Under the pieces are notes generated by a model. That model had not been told where the DNA came from, made no database searches, and was given only the letters and a program-made list of their open reading frames with translations. Both the position numbers and the translations under genes were made by a program. Shown in pieces: positions 16,313 to 25,882 of a DNA stretch of 64,000 bases; positions within the stretch are counted from its first letter, which is position 1, and each line of letters opens with the position of its first letter. Origin of the DNA: SM23-73-3 sp964580215 (GTDB lineage Bacteria; Zixibacteria; MSB-5A5; SM1-73). Where the stretch lies: contig CAZOJT010000010.1 in the NCBI GenBank assembly GCA_964580215.1, forward strand, positions 18,092 to 82,091, written 5' to 3'.

Positions 16313-17671
16313 TCAATCTTGTTCCTCTGTTGCGGATTTGCGAATGGAAATCACAAAACCCATAAAAGTTTCTGCGGATTTTCTTATGATGGAGGCGGTA
16401 ACCTCATAACTTTCGGAAGATATCTTTGCCTCTTTTATCATTAAATCGAGGTCCTTCTTCTCCGACTGTGCTTTGATCCTCTTTAGGTCTAACCCCAAAG
16501 CGTTCTGGATAGTCACAAGATCCAGGTTTTTTGTACCTAAGATCTTTCGAGCGACGCCATTTACCAACACCACCTTGAAATTTTCATCAATCATTATCAC
16601 CCCTTCGGACATACTTTCTGCCAGCTTATTCATCCTGCTCCGCTCTTCCGCCTTGAACCCATTAAGTCTATGAATGGCTGAAGGCACCTGGCTAATGGCG
16701 GTGTAAATAAGCCTGATGTCATCCGGGCTGAATAAGTTGTCACGATGACTGCTAACGTTAATCATTCCCACTATGTTCCCGTTATTCATCAGGGGGACGT
16801 TAAGAAAGGAGTTTAACCTTTGAGCGATCCTTCCTTTGGATCCTGCGGTATGCCCGTACGGGCCACCTGTGGATTTTATATTCTCCTTGCCTAATATTCG
16901 GTCAAAAGCTATGTGTTTGGAGATCCTTGAATGAGAGTTGGAATTGAAGGTGTCTATTAGATCACATTTGACTTCTTCAACAAAGCTGGAGCTTACGGGA
17001 TTCACCACTTGCAAAATAAGCTCTTTTGGCTCGAATCCTTCCGTTCCCATGGATCCTGTGGACAGCATCGATATGGCGAGGTCGTAGTCAATTATCTGGC
17101 TGAGGGAATCCAAAAGTTGTGTCATCATCTCCTTTCGGTCCGAACAAGACCCGATCCTTCGACTTATGTTGTAAAGAACCTTAAGCTCATATATTCTTCT
17201 TTCATGGCTGATTTTTAAATTTCTTCTTTGAAGGCGGGGTCTTCTCCTTTCCCACCCGCGGCGAACAGCATCCACCACCTGGTCAAGTCTATCGAAAGGC
17301 TTCTTTATGTAATCTGAGGCTCCATATTTCAAGGCTTCCACCGCCGAGTCCAGGCTGGCAAATCCGGTCATGATTATGACCTCGATATCCGGATCTTGTG
17401 CCTTGATCCCTTTGAGAACACTGATCCCATCCATCCCCGGCATCTTTATGTCAAGCAGAACCACATCCGGGGTAGTTTGTCGAACCAGATCGATTGCATC
17501 GTTGCCGTTATCAGTTAGAGCAACCCGGAATCCCAATTTTTTCAAAACCTTGTCAAATAGATCAAGGAGTACCCGGTCGTCGTCTATCACCAAAATATCG
17601 GGGCTTTTTTCTCTTGCTTTTGGTTTTGAATCAGTGGACACCACGGGTGCACTCACTTTTTGTCCGTTCAT
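16313..17671 (-). CDS. Response regulator with GAF and PAS-like sensor domains
   Basis: About 452 residues. The receiver domain near the N-terminus has the acidic pocket VIDDD, the phosphorylatable aspartate in VVLLDIKMPGMDG (about Asp74), the threonine in IIMTGFAS, and the lysine in IKKPFD. A GAF-like domain follows at about 175-345 (FLNVPLMNNGNIVGMINVSS), then a PAS-like domain (LAESMSEGVIMIDENFKVVLVNGVARKIL). There is no kinase, HTH or enzymatic output domain, so it probably works through protein contacts. The GAF region contains an in-frame GCCCGTACGGGC palindrome encoding GPYGH. The start is ATG 17671; an in-frame TTG is at 17683. No clear ribosome site is present. Confidence 0.82.
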   Translation of the reverse strand: MNGQKVSAPVVSTDSKPKAREKSPDILVIDDDRVLLDLFDKVLKKLGFRVALTDNGNDAIDLVRQTTPDVVLLDIKMPGMDGISVLKGIKAQDPDIEVIIMTGFASLDSAVEALKYGASDYIKKPFDRLDQVVDAVRRGWERRRPRLQRRNLKISHERRIYELKVLYNISRRIGSCSDRKEMMTQLLDSLSQIIDYDLAISMLSTGSMGTEGFEPKELILQVVNPVSSSFVEEVKCDLIDTFNSNSHSRISKHIAFDRILGKENIKSTGGPYGHTAGSKGRIAQRLNSFLNVPLMNNGNIVGMINVSSHRDNLFSPDDIRLIYTAISQVPSAIHRLNGFKAEERSRMNKLAESMSEGVIMIDENFKVVLVNGVARKILGTKNLDLVTIQNALGLDLKRIKAQSEKKDLDLMIKEAKISSESYEVTASIIRKSAETFMGFVISIRKSATEEQD

Positions 17672-17683
17672 TGAAATTCTCAA

Positions 17684-18088
17684 TTTTAGGATGTAGTCAG
17701 TTCAAACATGATTATGCTCTTGATTTTTTCCTGTGTTTTTGCCTCGGGTCAAATAAATGCGTAAGAGCTCTGAAAAAGTCCCTTGAATGTAGTTGCTCGA
17801 TTTATCGAGCTTCCAAAAAGCCCAATAAATTGGGCAACTACAATAGCCCCGCCTTCGGCGGGGTTTATTCCCTTTAAAGCGCACTTTCTCAGAGATCTGG
17901 CGCAACTTTCTTTCAAAAACATTTTATCGAAGAAAGATCCAAATTGAATAAAAAAACCCAATTTTGTGGGGACGTTTTGTGAGGACGGGCTTTTGTAGAT
18001 TGTCATCTTTGGATGACATTTATATCATCGGATAATTTTGGAACAACTTTATATGTTTAAAATTCACAGATTCGTTCATCTGGCTTCT
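17684..18088. repeat. Intergenic region with a complete GTAGTTGC element
   Basis: A GAGCTCTGAAAAAGTC arm (17765-17780) is followed by a complete GTAGTTGC element at 17789-17843 with stems GCTCGATTTATCGAGC and GCCCAATAAATTGGGC. Directly after it comes CCCCGCCTTCGGCGGGG at 17847-17863. No gene is visible. Confidence 0.6.
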
Positions 18089-18298
18089 TCAAATTTTTGG
18101 AATGTGAAACATAAAGCTAATCGTGTTTGCGCCTTCAATAGTAGTTAAGTTCCATTTCGGCGATATTACTTCAATTTCCCAGTTGTTGTAGCGGGTGATT
18201 ATTTCAATCTTTTCGCTAAATACATTTTTTATACGCTGACAGGTTTTGTCAGTAATGTTACTATCTTTATCAAGATGAAGATGATAGTCAAACGTCAC
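18089..18298 (-). CDS. Small hypothetical ORF (69 aa, doubtful)
   Basis: A GTG-started minus-strand frame with reasonable residue mix (TFDYHLHLDKDSNITDK... TISFMFHIPKI). An in-frame stop lies about 33 bases upstream of the GTG. No ribosome site, no recognised family and no operon partner. It could be a genuine small gene or the remnant of a longer one. Confidence 0.25.
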   Translation of the reverse strand: MTFDYHLHLDKDSNITDKTCQRIKNVFSEKIEIITRYNNWEIEVISPKWNLTTIEGANTISFMFHIPKI

Positions 18299-18408
18299 CG
18301 GAAGAATAAAAGTAACTTGAATAACTAACTATTTATTGTTACCTTAGGCTGGATGAACTCATTGGGTGTTGAAGCTCAGGTCTTATCCAACCAGAAACAA
18401 GCCGAAGG

Positions 18409-19767
18409 ATGATGAGGAAAGAAAATAGGATATTGATAATTGAGGATGACAAGAGATTGCGGGAAGTGCTGAAAAAGATTTTGGAAAGAAAGGAATTTCC
18501 TGTAAAAATAGTGGGTGACGGTTCGGACGGAATTACAAAAATAAAGCAAAGTTTCTTTGATATTGCTTTAGTTGATTTGAAAATGCCTGGAATGGATGGG
18601 ATGGAGGTTTTGAAAGCTATAAAGAAGATTTCCCCCCCAACCTACGTGATAATAATGACCGCCTTTGGCACCATCGATTCCGCAGTTGAAGCCATGAAGA
18701 ATGGCGCTTTCGATTACATAACCAAACCATTCAGAACTGAAGAAATTTTGATCGTCATTAAGAAAGCTTTGGAACACAGAGACCTTCGAAGAAAAGTAGA
18801 ATATTTAACCAAACAGGCTGAACAAAGGTATAAATTTGATGACCTAATTGGCAAAAGTAAACCAATGCAAGATGTGTTTGAGATGACAAGGAGGGTATCG
18901 AGGTCTGATACCACCGTGCTGATCACCGGTAAAACCGGCACCGGCAAGGAGTTGGTTGCCAAAGCGATTCACAAAAGTAGCCAAAGAGAGGGCAAACCCT
19001 TTGTGGTGGTCAACTCCAGTGCAATTCCCGAAACTCTGTTGGAAAGCGAACTTTTTGGACATGTGAAGGGAGCTTTTACCGGAGCCCTGAGGAACAAGCG
19101 AGGTTTATTCCAGGAGGCACATGAGGGCACGTTGTTTTTAGATGAGATCGGTGAGGTTCCACCGTCCACCCAGGTGAAACTGTTGAGGGCTATCGAAGAT
19201 AAGATCATCACCCCTGTGGGAGCGACAAAAGGAGAGAAGGTGGACCTAAGGCTCATAGCCGCCACCAATCACGACCTGCAACAGGAGGTTGGCAAGGGAA
19301 CCTTTCGTGGTGATCTTTATTATCGTCTCAAGGTGCTCTCCATACATCTTCCAGAACTCAAAGAGCGAAGAGGGGACATCCCCTTGCTGGCTAACCACTT
19401 TCTAAAAAAATATAGTGTCTCTTTGGAAAAAGAAGTAAAGACGATTTCTAAAGAAGCTTTAAGTCTGCTTCTCAATCATGACTGGCCCGGCAATGTGCGG
19501 GAGTTGGAACATGCCATCGAGCGGGCTATGCTTGTCTGTGATTCAGAAAAGATCTTACCCCAACATCTTCCTCCGGAGATTCAGTTCCCGGAAGAAGCAC
19601 GCATCAGACAAGCGAAAGAAGAAGGCGGGTCCCTGGAGGCAATGGAAAAAGAATACATAAGAATGATACTCAAAAAAGCTGGTGGGCATAAGAGCAAGGC
19701 GGCTTCGATTTTAGGTATCGATAGACGAACCTTATACCGTAAGTTAAAAAACTATGGCGTAGAATAG
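18409..19767 (+). CDS. NtrC-family sigma-54-dependent response regulator
   Basis: The 452-residue protein has the three-domain NtrC layout. The receiver (1-120) has EDD at 12-14 and the phospho-acceptor Asp56. The AAA+ domain has Walker A GKTGTGKE, the sigma-54 contact motif GAFTGA, Walker B TLFLDEIGE and the arginine-finger region. The C-terminal Fis-type helix-turn-helix reads KSKAASILGIDRRTLYRKLK. It should activate sigma-54 promoters after phosphorylation by a partner kinase. Such a kinase is not adjacent in operon order, but a hybrid histidine kinase lies 1.6 kb downstream on the other strand. Targets cannot be read from the window. Confidence 0.93.
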   Translation: MMRKENRILIIEDDKRLREVLKKILERKEFPVKIVGDGSDGITKIKQSFFDIALVDLKMPGMDGMEVLKAIKKISPPTYVIIMTAFGTIDSAVEAMKNGAFDYITKPFRTEEILIVIKKALEHRDLRRKVEYLTKQAEQRYKFDDLIGKSKPMQDVFEMTRRVSRSDTTVLITGKTGTGKELVAKAIHKSSQREGKPFVVVNSSAIPETLLESELFGHVKGAFTGALRNKRGLFQEAHEGTLFLDEIGEVPPSTQVKLLRAIEDKIITPVGATKGEKVDLRLIAATNHDLQQEVGKGTFRGDLYYRLKVLSIHLPELKERRGDIPLLANHFLKKYSVSLEKEVKTISKEALSLLLNHDWPGNVRELEHAIERAMLVCDSEKILPQHLPPEIQFPEEARIRQAKEEGGSLEAMEKEYIRMILKKAGGHKSKAASILGIDRRTLYRKLKNYGVE

Positions 19768-20323
19768 TTTGCTTCCACTAATTGCGGTATGGCAAATTTT
19801 TCCTTCAGGGCTTTTTCAACAAGCCCATAACATCCACCCAAGAGCAGAGGACGTCTCTCTCTCGAAATAATTCTTTTTCTCCTGTCTTCGGGACAAAATA
19901 CGACATCATGTGGCAAAAAGCCTACCATTCTACTTTTGCAAGTATTCAAAGGCACAACAGGGCATATCGGATACCTTGAGTGGCAGAATGTCCCAATTCC
20001 GCAAATCTTCAAAATGTGAACCTCTCCGTATCTCGTTTGATTAAAACAAGTTAGAAATAATCTTAAAAATTGCACGAAATTTGCACATGTAAGAAGAAGT
20101 TATGTTTTTCTTTTATTGTCAAGATATATAGACGAGATCTTTGAAAAAGTGCGAGAATTCGGCGGGCTAAGAGCCCGCCCTACGCGGCTGGGTATTAAAT
20201 AACAACGACTTAGTCCCACGTAGGCGGGGCTCCCAGCCCCGCAAAAACGACTTTTTCAGAGCTCTATAGACAAGCTTTTTTGATGTGGCAGGAAGCAAGC
20301 CCAATCTTTCCAGATAGAGGAGA
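19768..20323. repeat. Intergenic region with a long composite inverted repeat
   Basis: From about 20120 to 20273, arms resembling TATAGACGAGATCTTTGAAAAAGT and its partner ending CAGAGCTCTATAGAC enclose two GC hairpins (GGCGGGCTAAGAGCCCGCC; GGCGGGGCTCCCAGCCCCG). The GAGCTCTGAAAAAGTC arm also occurs at 17765. The first half (19768-20100) shows nothing recognisable. Confidence 0.5.
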
Positions 20324-21040
20324 ATGGATTCTCTCATGAAGGAAAGAGAAAAATCCAGATTGAGAATGACGAAAGCCGAGAGGCTTCTTTATCTGATAAA
20401 TCTGATTAAGTCTCACCATAATCTAACCTCAAAAGAGTTAGCTGAAAAATGTGGGGTGTCCGAAAGGACTATCTTCCGAGATCTAAACAGCCTTGCCTCA
20501 GTCAGCTTTCCCATATACTATGATCAGGGATACAAATTCTTACAAGGCGCTTTTCTACCTACGCTTAACCTGACTGATGAAGAACTTTCTGTCTTGAAAT
20601 TTGCTTTTGAGTTCTCTCCTATTAAATCTAATTCTTCACTGTTCCATCTGGCAAAAGACATCAGTGCTAAGTTAGAAACCAGCAGAAGAAAGTCTCCCTC
20701 CGAAATGCCAAAAAGGTTAAACCACACAGAAGAAGTTGGTGCCACCTCCGAAAGTAAGATATCCAGATTTTCTATGATGTTTAAATTGCTCAATCTGGCA
20801 ATAGACCAGCAAAAGATGATAAGAATAAGGTGCAGAAAACGCGGGAATCGCTTGGATGAGTTCTTGATCGAGCCTTATGCGTTAGTATCCAAAAATGGAG
20901 ATTGGTTGGTTCTATGCTATTGCTCGCATTGTAGGAGGATAGTTTTTTATGATGTGAACAAGATACAAAGTGTCTCTTTGACCACTCAAACCTTTAAGTC
21001 CAAGATTAATCTGGATAAGCTTTTAGCCGTCCATGAATGA
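20324..21040 (+). CDS. HTH/WYL-domain transcriptional regulator (YafY type)
   Basis: The 238-residue protein has an N-terminal DeoR-like winged helix (AERLLYLINLIKSHHNLTSK, then LAEKCGVSERTIFRDLNSL) and a C-terminal WYL domain at about 155-225. WYL proteins sense ligands or nucleic acid ends and regulate diverse genes, including DNA-damage and defence functions. The family's W-Y-L triplet appears as WLVLCYC. GAGGAG at 20317-20322 lies almost on the first ATG; the ATG at 20336 gives better spacing and may be the true start. Confidence 0.85.
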   Translation: MDSLMKEREKSRLRMTKAERLLYLINLIKSHHNLTSKELAEKCGVSERTIFRDLNSLASVSFPIYYDQGYKFLQGAFLPTLNLTDEELSVLKFAFEFSPIKSNSSLFHLAKDISAKLETSRRKSPSEMPKRLNHTEEVGATSESKISRFSMMFKLLNLAIDQQKMIRIRCRKRGNRLDEFLIEPYALVSKNGDWLVLCYCSHCRRIVFYDVNKIQSVSLTTQTFKSKINLDKLLAVHE

Positions 21041-21345
21041 GGAAATGTTTCTCACCCCTCAACCCCATCCCCCTCTCGAGTAGAGGGGGGATGGGGTAAA
21101 GTTTTCAAAATGTCAACTCTGTTAAATTAATTAAGCCCCCACAGGCGGGTTTGATGAATCAAACCCCTACTGTTGGGATGGCCATTTATGCATAAATTTG
21201 GCAGGCAAGAATGCCCGCCCTACCAATTTCGAAAGCGTCGGTTCGGGGAAGCCTCATCTTTAACCAGAGTTGTAGGGGCAATTCATGTGGAACGTCCCGC
21301 CAGAGGCGGGGAATTGCCCCTACAATTTGGAATAAAAGGAAAAGG
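21041..21345. repeat. Intergenic region holding a filled host hairpin
   Basis: A ccccatccccctctcgagtagaggggg hairpin (about 21064-21100) and the 24-bp micro-element inside TTGTAGGGGCAATTC/GAATTGCCCCTACAA (21270-21325) fill this gap between converging genes. No gene is visible. Confidence 0.6.
21287..21310 (+). repeat. 24-bp palindromic micro-element (filled site)
   Basis: Head GTGGAACGT, then CCCGCC-AGA-GGCGGG. It lies between GGGGCAATTCAT and GAATTGCCCC. The uninterrupted relative GGGGCGATTCATGAATCGCC... is at 61535-61562, a perfect 28-bp palindrome. The insertion is after AT and before G, as at 13754. Confidence 0.7.
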
Positions 21346-24300
21346 TCAGATCGAAAGCGCTTTGCCTATGGTTTTATATAAATTTTCCTGCTTGAATGGC
21401 TTTAGCAGAATCTGATCTGCTCCCGCCTCTTTTGCTCGATTAAGTTGTTCCTCCGCTAAATGCCCAGTCAATACGATAATCTTTACCTTACGATCAGCCC
21501 TTTTGACCTTTGAAATAAATTCCACACCGTCCATATCAGGCATGGTAATGTCAGATAGAACTAAATCGAAGGTTTTGTTTTTAAAGAGATTAATTCCTTT
21601 CTTTCCAGAAAGAGAGGTGACAACAGTATGTCCCTCTGTTTCCAAGAACTTCTTAACAACATTGCAGATGGGTTCTTCATCATCAATTAAGAGGATATTA
21701 AGATTTTGGGGAACATCTATCCGTTTCTCTTCATCAGTTTCAACCAGAACAGGCGACACTTGATTCTTGGAGATGGGGATTTTTATGGTGAACTTGCTTC
21801 CTTGACCCTTCTCGCTTTTCACCTTAATCTCGCCCCGGTATCTGTTGATAATCCCGTAGGATAGAAAAAGTCCCAAACCTGTTCCCGGTGTTTCACTCTG
21901 CCCTAATGCTCCCTTGGTAGTTACAAATGGCTCAAAGATTCGCCCCTTTATGCTATCCGGTATTCCACAGCCGGTGTCGGTGAAAATGATTTCAATGTTA
22001 TCCCCTCTTTTTCTGGTCTCTATGGCCAGAGTGCCTCCTTTAGGTGTCATGGCATCTCTGGCATTGGTTATCATGTTGAGACACACCTCTGAGAGCTCCC
22101 CTGGGTCGCAGACTATCTCTGGAACAGGATTGAATTTTTTCACCACTTTGATGTTTTGTTTCTCCAGCTCCCGTTCCACCAGTCCCAAAACGGTCTGCAC
22201 CGCATCGGTGACATCTGCTCTTAGTCCTCTTGTTTCACGTTGGCCGGAGAGTGTTAGGAGACTGTTGGTGATACTTCTTGCCCTGTCGCAACTCTCCATT
22301 ATGATATGGAAGCACTCTCTTTTCTCTTCGGTATTATCATTTTCCATTCCGAATTCTGCATTGCCCAAAATGCCTGCCAGAATGTTGTTGAACTCGTGGG
22401 CTATTCCATAAGCCAGGGTTCCCACCGCAGTCAGTCTCTCAGCCTGTATCAATTGTGCCTCCATCTTCTTGCGCTCGGTGATGTCTTGGACTATGCCTTT
22501 GTAATGTGTAATTTTTCCATTCTCATCTCTAACAATAAAAGTCCAGTCATAGAGTACTTTCTCCAAACCATCTTTTGTTTTTATTCGATATGGCTGGTGA
22601 ACAAACTCTCTTCTTCCTTCTTCACAGCTGAATGCTCCTACCTCTCCAGCTACCCGTTCAAGGTCATCAGGATGAACGCAGTCTGCATAAGATACTTTTC
22701 CTGACATGAATTCTTCTGCTGTATATCCAAATAATTTCTCAACATTTTCAGAAACAAACTCTACTGGCCACCTTTCTTGGTTCTTCCATGTGAAAGCCAC
22801 TGCCGGACTTCTATTGATGATAGTATTGGCTTCTCTGAGTTTTTCCTCTGCCTTCTTGCGCTCGGTGATGTCGCGGGCAATGCCCAACACCACAGTTACA
22901 CCTTTGATCTTTACCTGATATGAGTTTATTTCCACCGGGACTTTGGTGCCGTCTTTCTGAATTAAAGTAAGTTCAGCCGATCCGGCGGTCTCAGCAGGAA
23001 TATCTTCGGACATACTCGTAGCCACTTTCGATAATTGATCTGGAGGAAGCAGATTTAATTTTAAAAAACTCTTCCCGATTAATTCCTCCCTCTTATAACC
23101 GATTAATTGCTCTGCGGCTTTATTACCGTCGATGAAGTTGCCTTTTAGGTCGTGCAAAAAAATACCATCTGGAGCGTATTCAAACAATATTTTCAACCGC
23201 TCTTCAGAACTTTTTAGCCCCTCCTCCGCCCGCTTGCGCTCGGTGATGTCGCGGTCGATGCCTCTGTAACCCAAAAAATTTCCACCTGCGTCAAGAATTG
23301 GTATGCCGCTCGCCTCGAGCACCACCTGTCGGCCATCCTTGTGAAGGTTCGTGTTCTCCAACCGCTCAAATGGTTTCCGGGATTCAACTGCATTCCTGAA
23401 TAATCCGGCTACTTGTTCTGCCTCATCCGGGGACATAAGATCAAACGGCGTCTTCCCAATGACTTCCTCCGGCTCGAATCCCAATAGGTCCTTGACTTTC
23501 GGACTGGCGTAGGTGTAGATGCCGTTGGGGTCTACTTCCCATACCCAGTCACTGGTAGTCTCGACCAGAGAACGGAATTTTTCTTCGCTCTCCCGCAGCG
23601 CCTCCTCCGCCCGCTTACGCTCGGTGATGTCCTGTCCCTGGGCAATAGTCGCAACCAGTATCTCCCCGTCATCGGCATGCAAATTGGCGGAGTTCCACAG
23701 TACCGTCCGCACTTCACCATCCTCCCGCAGGATTGAAATTTCTACTGCCTCCCAGTATTTGCCGTTTGCGGCTTCATCGATCAGCGCCAGCGACTCATCC
23801 CGGCTCGCTTCGGGAAAGAGAATGTGAAGGGGACGCCCGATTACCTCATCAGCTTTTTTGTCGGTTAAGTGTTCGAAGGCGCGGTTGAACAGGGTGATTT
23901 TTCTGTCCGGATCCCACACGATGATGGGTGCGTTGGCGTAGTTGATCAGATTGTCCAGATAGTCCCGGGTCTGTCGAAGTTCCTCCTCCGCCCGCTTGCG
24001 CTCGGTGATGTCTCTGGTTATGCCCACAAATCCTATCGAATCCCCGTTTGCATCTTTCATGATGCCTGAATTCATCTCCACAGGTAGTTTACCACCATCC
24101 TTGAGGATGACATGATACTCTCGGTTTTTAACGTATCCTCTTTCCAACGTCTCTTTAATATCCGCTAATGCTTTTTCCCGGTCTTCGGAAACAATAAAAT
24201 CAAGGGAGCTTTTTCCAATTAAGTCCTTTTTGTCGTCAGCGCCGTACATTTTCAGGGTAGCTTCATTTACATCAATTATCTTCCCCTCCAAGTCACTGAT

Positions 24301-24993
24301 CACAATGCTATCTGTGGACGTCTTGACAGCGTTAGATAGACGGATCAATTCCTCCTCCGCCCGCTTGCGCTCGGAGCTTTCGATAAGCTCCCATTCACCT
24401 TCCCGCTTAATAAGAGCGAATTGATGGTTGCTGATCACATCTATGACTTCGGATGTCCCACATTTATCAAGGGAATAGGTGCAAATAGCTATCATCCGAT
24501 AATTGCCGATGACATTGTTTACCTCTTCCTCGTAATCAGCGAAATCCCGCCACTCTTTTTTCTCAAGCCAAAAAGTATTGCCGGTAAGGCGAAGGCCTTC
24601 AAATCCTCGAATTAAAGCTTGTTTTTCTTTTTCTACCCAACTCTGCAACACTTTATCTGCGTGAAATTTCCCCGATTTGGTGTACCACTCGCTGTAATCC
24701 AGTATCTCTATCTGGCCTTTTTTGATGTAATTATCGAGATTCTTAACTTGCCTTCTTAATGCTGTCTTTGCATCTTCAACTTCTAAAGGCTCCGAGGTAA
24801 CCCACATGCAGAATTCATTATTTTCCAACCCTGCTTTGAAATAAGGTACCAAAATGTCAATTAAATCTTGTTTGGTCTGGTAAAATTGACAGAAGTGTGT
24901 GCCCCAGGGCGCATCACCTATAATATCAATCCCTGTTTTTCTATTCTTTTCAGCACCTTGAGTTACTTGCCTTTTTCTGGTATTCGGTTTCAT
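21346..24993 (-). CDS. Hybrid histidine kinase with MEDS, five PAS, HisKA/HATPase and receiver domains
   Basis: Roughly 1,215 residues. An N-terminal MEDS/DcmR-like sensory domain (GDAPWGTHFCQFYQTKQDL, MWVTSEP) is followed by five PAS/PAC units, each closed by ITERK(R/K)AEE-type linkers. The dimerisation domain has the phosphorylated histidine in YGIAHEFNNILAG. The ATPase domain shows NARDAM, DTGCGIP and GTGLGLFLSYG. A C-terminal receiver has Asp in VLSDITMPDMDG and the KPF motif. It probably phosphorylates its own receiver and a partner; the two response regulators at 16-20 kb are candidates (inference). An in-frame TTG at 25044 would add 17 residues; ATG 24993 is preferred. The DNA of the inter-PAS linkers is nearly identical from repeat to repeat. 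Confidence 0.9.
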   Translation of the reverse strand: MKPNTRKRQVTQGAEKNRKTGIDIIGDAPWGTHFCQFYQTKQDLIDILVPYFKAGLENNEFCMWVTSEPLEVEDAKTALRRQVKNLDNYIKKGQIEILDYSEWYTKSGKFHADKVLQSWVEKEKQALIRGFEGLRLTGNTFWLEKKEWRDFADYEEEVNNVIGNYRMIAICTYSLDKCGTSEVIDVISNHQFALIKREGEWELIESSERKRAEEELIRLSNAVKTSTDSIVISDLEGKIIDVNEATLKMYGADDKKDLIGKSSLDFIVSEDREKALADIKETLERGYVKNREYHVILKDGGKLPVEMNSGIMKDANGDSIGFVGITRDITERKRAEEELRQTRDYLDNLINYANAPIIVWDPDRKITLFNRAFEHLTDKKADEVIGRPLHILFPEASRDESLALIDEAANGKYWEAVEISILREDGEVRTVLWNSANLHADDGEILVATIAQGQDITERKRAEEALRESEEKFRSLVETTSDWVWEVDPNGIYTYASPKVKDLLGFEPEEVIGKTPFDLMSPDEAEQVAGLFRNAVESRKPFERLENTNLHKDGRQVVLEASGIPILDAGGNFLGYRGIDRDITERKRAEEGLKSSEERLKILFEYAPDGIFLHDLKGNFIDGNKAAEQLIGYKREELIGKSFLKLNLLPPDQLSKVATSMSEDIPAETAGSAELTLIQKDGTKVPVEINSYQVKIKGVTVVLGIARDITERKKAEEKLREANTIINRSPAVAFTWKNQERWPVEFVSENVEKLFGYTAEEFMSGKVSYADCVHPDDLERVAGEVGAFSCEEGRREFVHQPYRIKTKDGLEKVLYDWTFIVRDENGKITHYKGIVQDITERKKMEAQLIQAERLTAVGTLAYGIAHEFNNILAGILGNAEFGMENDNTEEKRECFHIIMESCDRARSITNSLLTLSGQRETRGLRADVTDAVQTVLGLVERELEKQNIKVVKKFNPVPEIVCDPGELSEVCLNMITNARDAMTPKGGTLAIETRKRGDNIEIIFTDTGCGIPDSIKGRIFEPFVTTKGALGQSETPGTGLGLFLSYGIINRYRGEIKVKSEKGQGSKFTIKIPISKNQVSPVLVETDEEKRIDVPQNLNILLIDDEEPICNVVKKFLETEGHTVVTSLSGKKGINLFKNKTFDLVLSDITMPDMDGVEFISKVKRADRKVKIIVLTGHLAEEQLNRAKEAGADQILLKPFKQENLYKTIGKALSI

Positions 24994-25044
24994 CCCCGCC
25001 GCCTTTGTGGGAATTTTAAGCTCACTTGCAAACTTCACTGACAA

Positions 25045-25833
25045 AAGTAACTTGGAGTTGACAAATTGTCAAACAAAATGATGTCAGAAAAAAATCCGCC
25101 AAAACCAAATTGGTCTGGTTTTCGGGTGCTTGCCAAATTTTCTTTTGTGCTGGATGTGTAAAAGAAAGTGGGGACGCTTAAAAAATCTTTTTCAAGCCTT
25201 ATTCAAGACTCTATAATTGGTGTTTTCCATTTTCGATGATTTTTTCTATCTCTTATTTTTTATCGGCAGAAAGTGGTGGGGAATAATTTGATAGGTGGTT
25301 TTAAAAGCTGAGAAAGCTTGAACCTCTCCCCCTTTCCCTGACGGGTCCCCGTGTCCCCCTCTCCACTTGTGGAGAGGGGGAGGATCAAAGATGCATATGC
25401 ATAGGGGGTGAGGTAAAAAAACAGCCAGCCTCCCGTCCCCAAAAGGCTGACTGGTTGGGCGCCAAAACTTTGAAGTGTTTTTGGTGCCCAAGTTTCCTCA
25501 TTATATTTATCGAAAGGCGACTGACAATTTGTGTCATGGGTAAAGATTTTTTTCAAAAAAACTCTCAATGGTTCTTTTGCAGTTGCTCGATTTATTGAAA
25601 ATCCCCCCGCCAAAGGCGGGGCTACGCGAAATCGAAAATTCATTTTTCCAAACCAATTAAGGTCTTCAGTCACAGCTACAGAACGCGTAGCCGAGGGTTC
25701 ATCCCTTCAGGACGAGCCTTCAGGACAAGCCCTCGGTGTCCCGCCTTTGGCGGGACTACGCTTTTTGTAGACCAGAACCTAACTTAAGTTAGGTTCTGGT
25801 CTATTTAGATTCTGGTCTGCTCTTTCCCCATCT
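25045..25833. repeat. Intergenic region with broken GTAGTTGC element and palindromes
   Basis: Contents are a CCCCCTCTCCACTTGTGGAGAGG... hairpin at about 25354-25380 and a GTTGCTCGATTTAT half-element at 25582-25595 interrupted by TTGAAAATCCC plus a CCGCC-AAA-GGCGG hairpin. GCGTAG/CTACGC arms at 25683-25761 enclose CCCGCCTTTGGCGGG, and a 36-bp perfect palindrome lies at 25768-25803. No coding region is supported. Confidence 0.6.
25768..25803. repeat. 36-bp perfect palindrome
   Basis: Same family as 619-652 and 41544-41571 (core CTAACTTAAGTTAG). It is followed by a partial echo TAGATTCTGGTCT. It could act as a terminator stem for either strand, but the run of T is weak here. Confidence 0.6.
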
Positions 25834-25882
25834 TTAAACCTTAAACCTTAAACCTTAAACCTTAAACCTTAAACCTTAAACC
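25834..25882. repeat. Seven tandem TTAAACC heptamers
   Basis: Seven perfect copies of TTAAACC (GGTTTAA on the minus strand). The array starts exactly at the stop codon of the duplicated nucleoside phosphorylase tail at 25883-25952, as if the repeat had grown from GTTTAAG at that stop. Confidence 0.85.

Noticed and set aside
17766..17863. Riboswitch-like structured leader
   Set aside because: The hairpins are copies of dispersed repeat families found in many gaps, and no start codon follows at a sensible distance.
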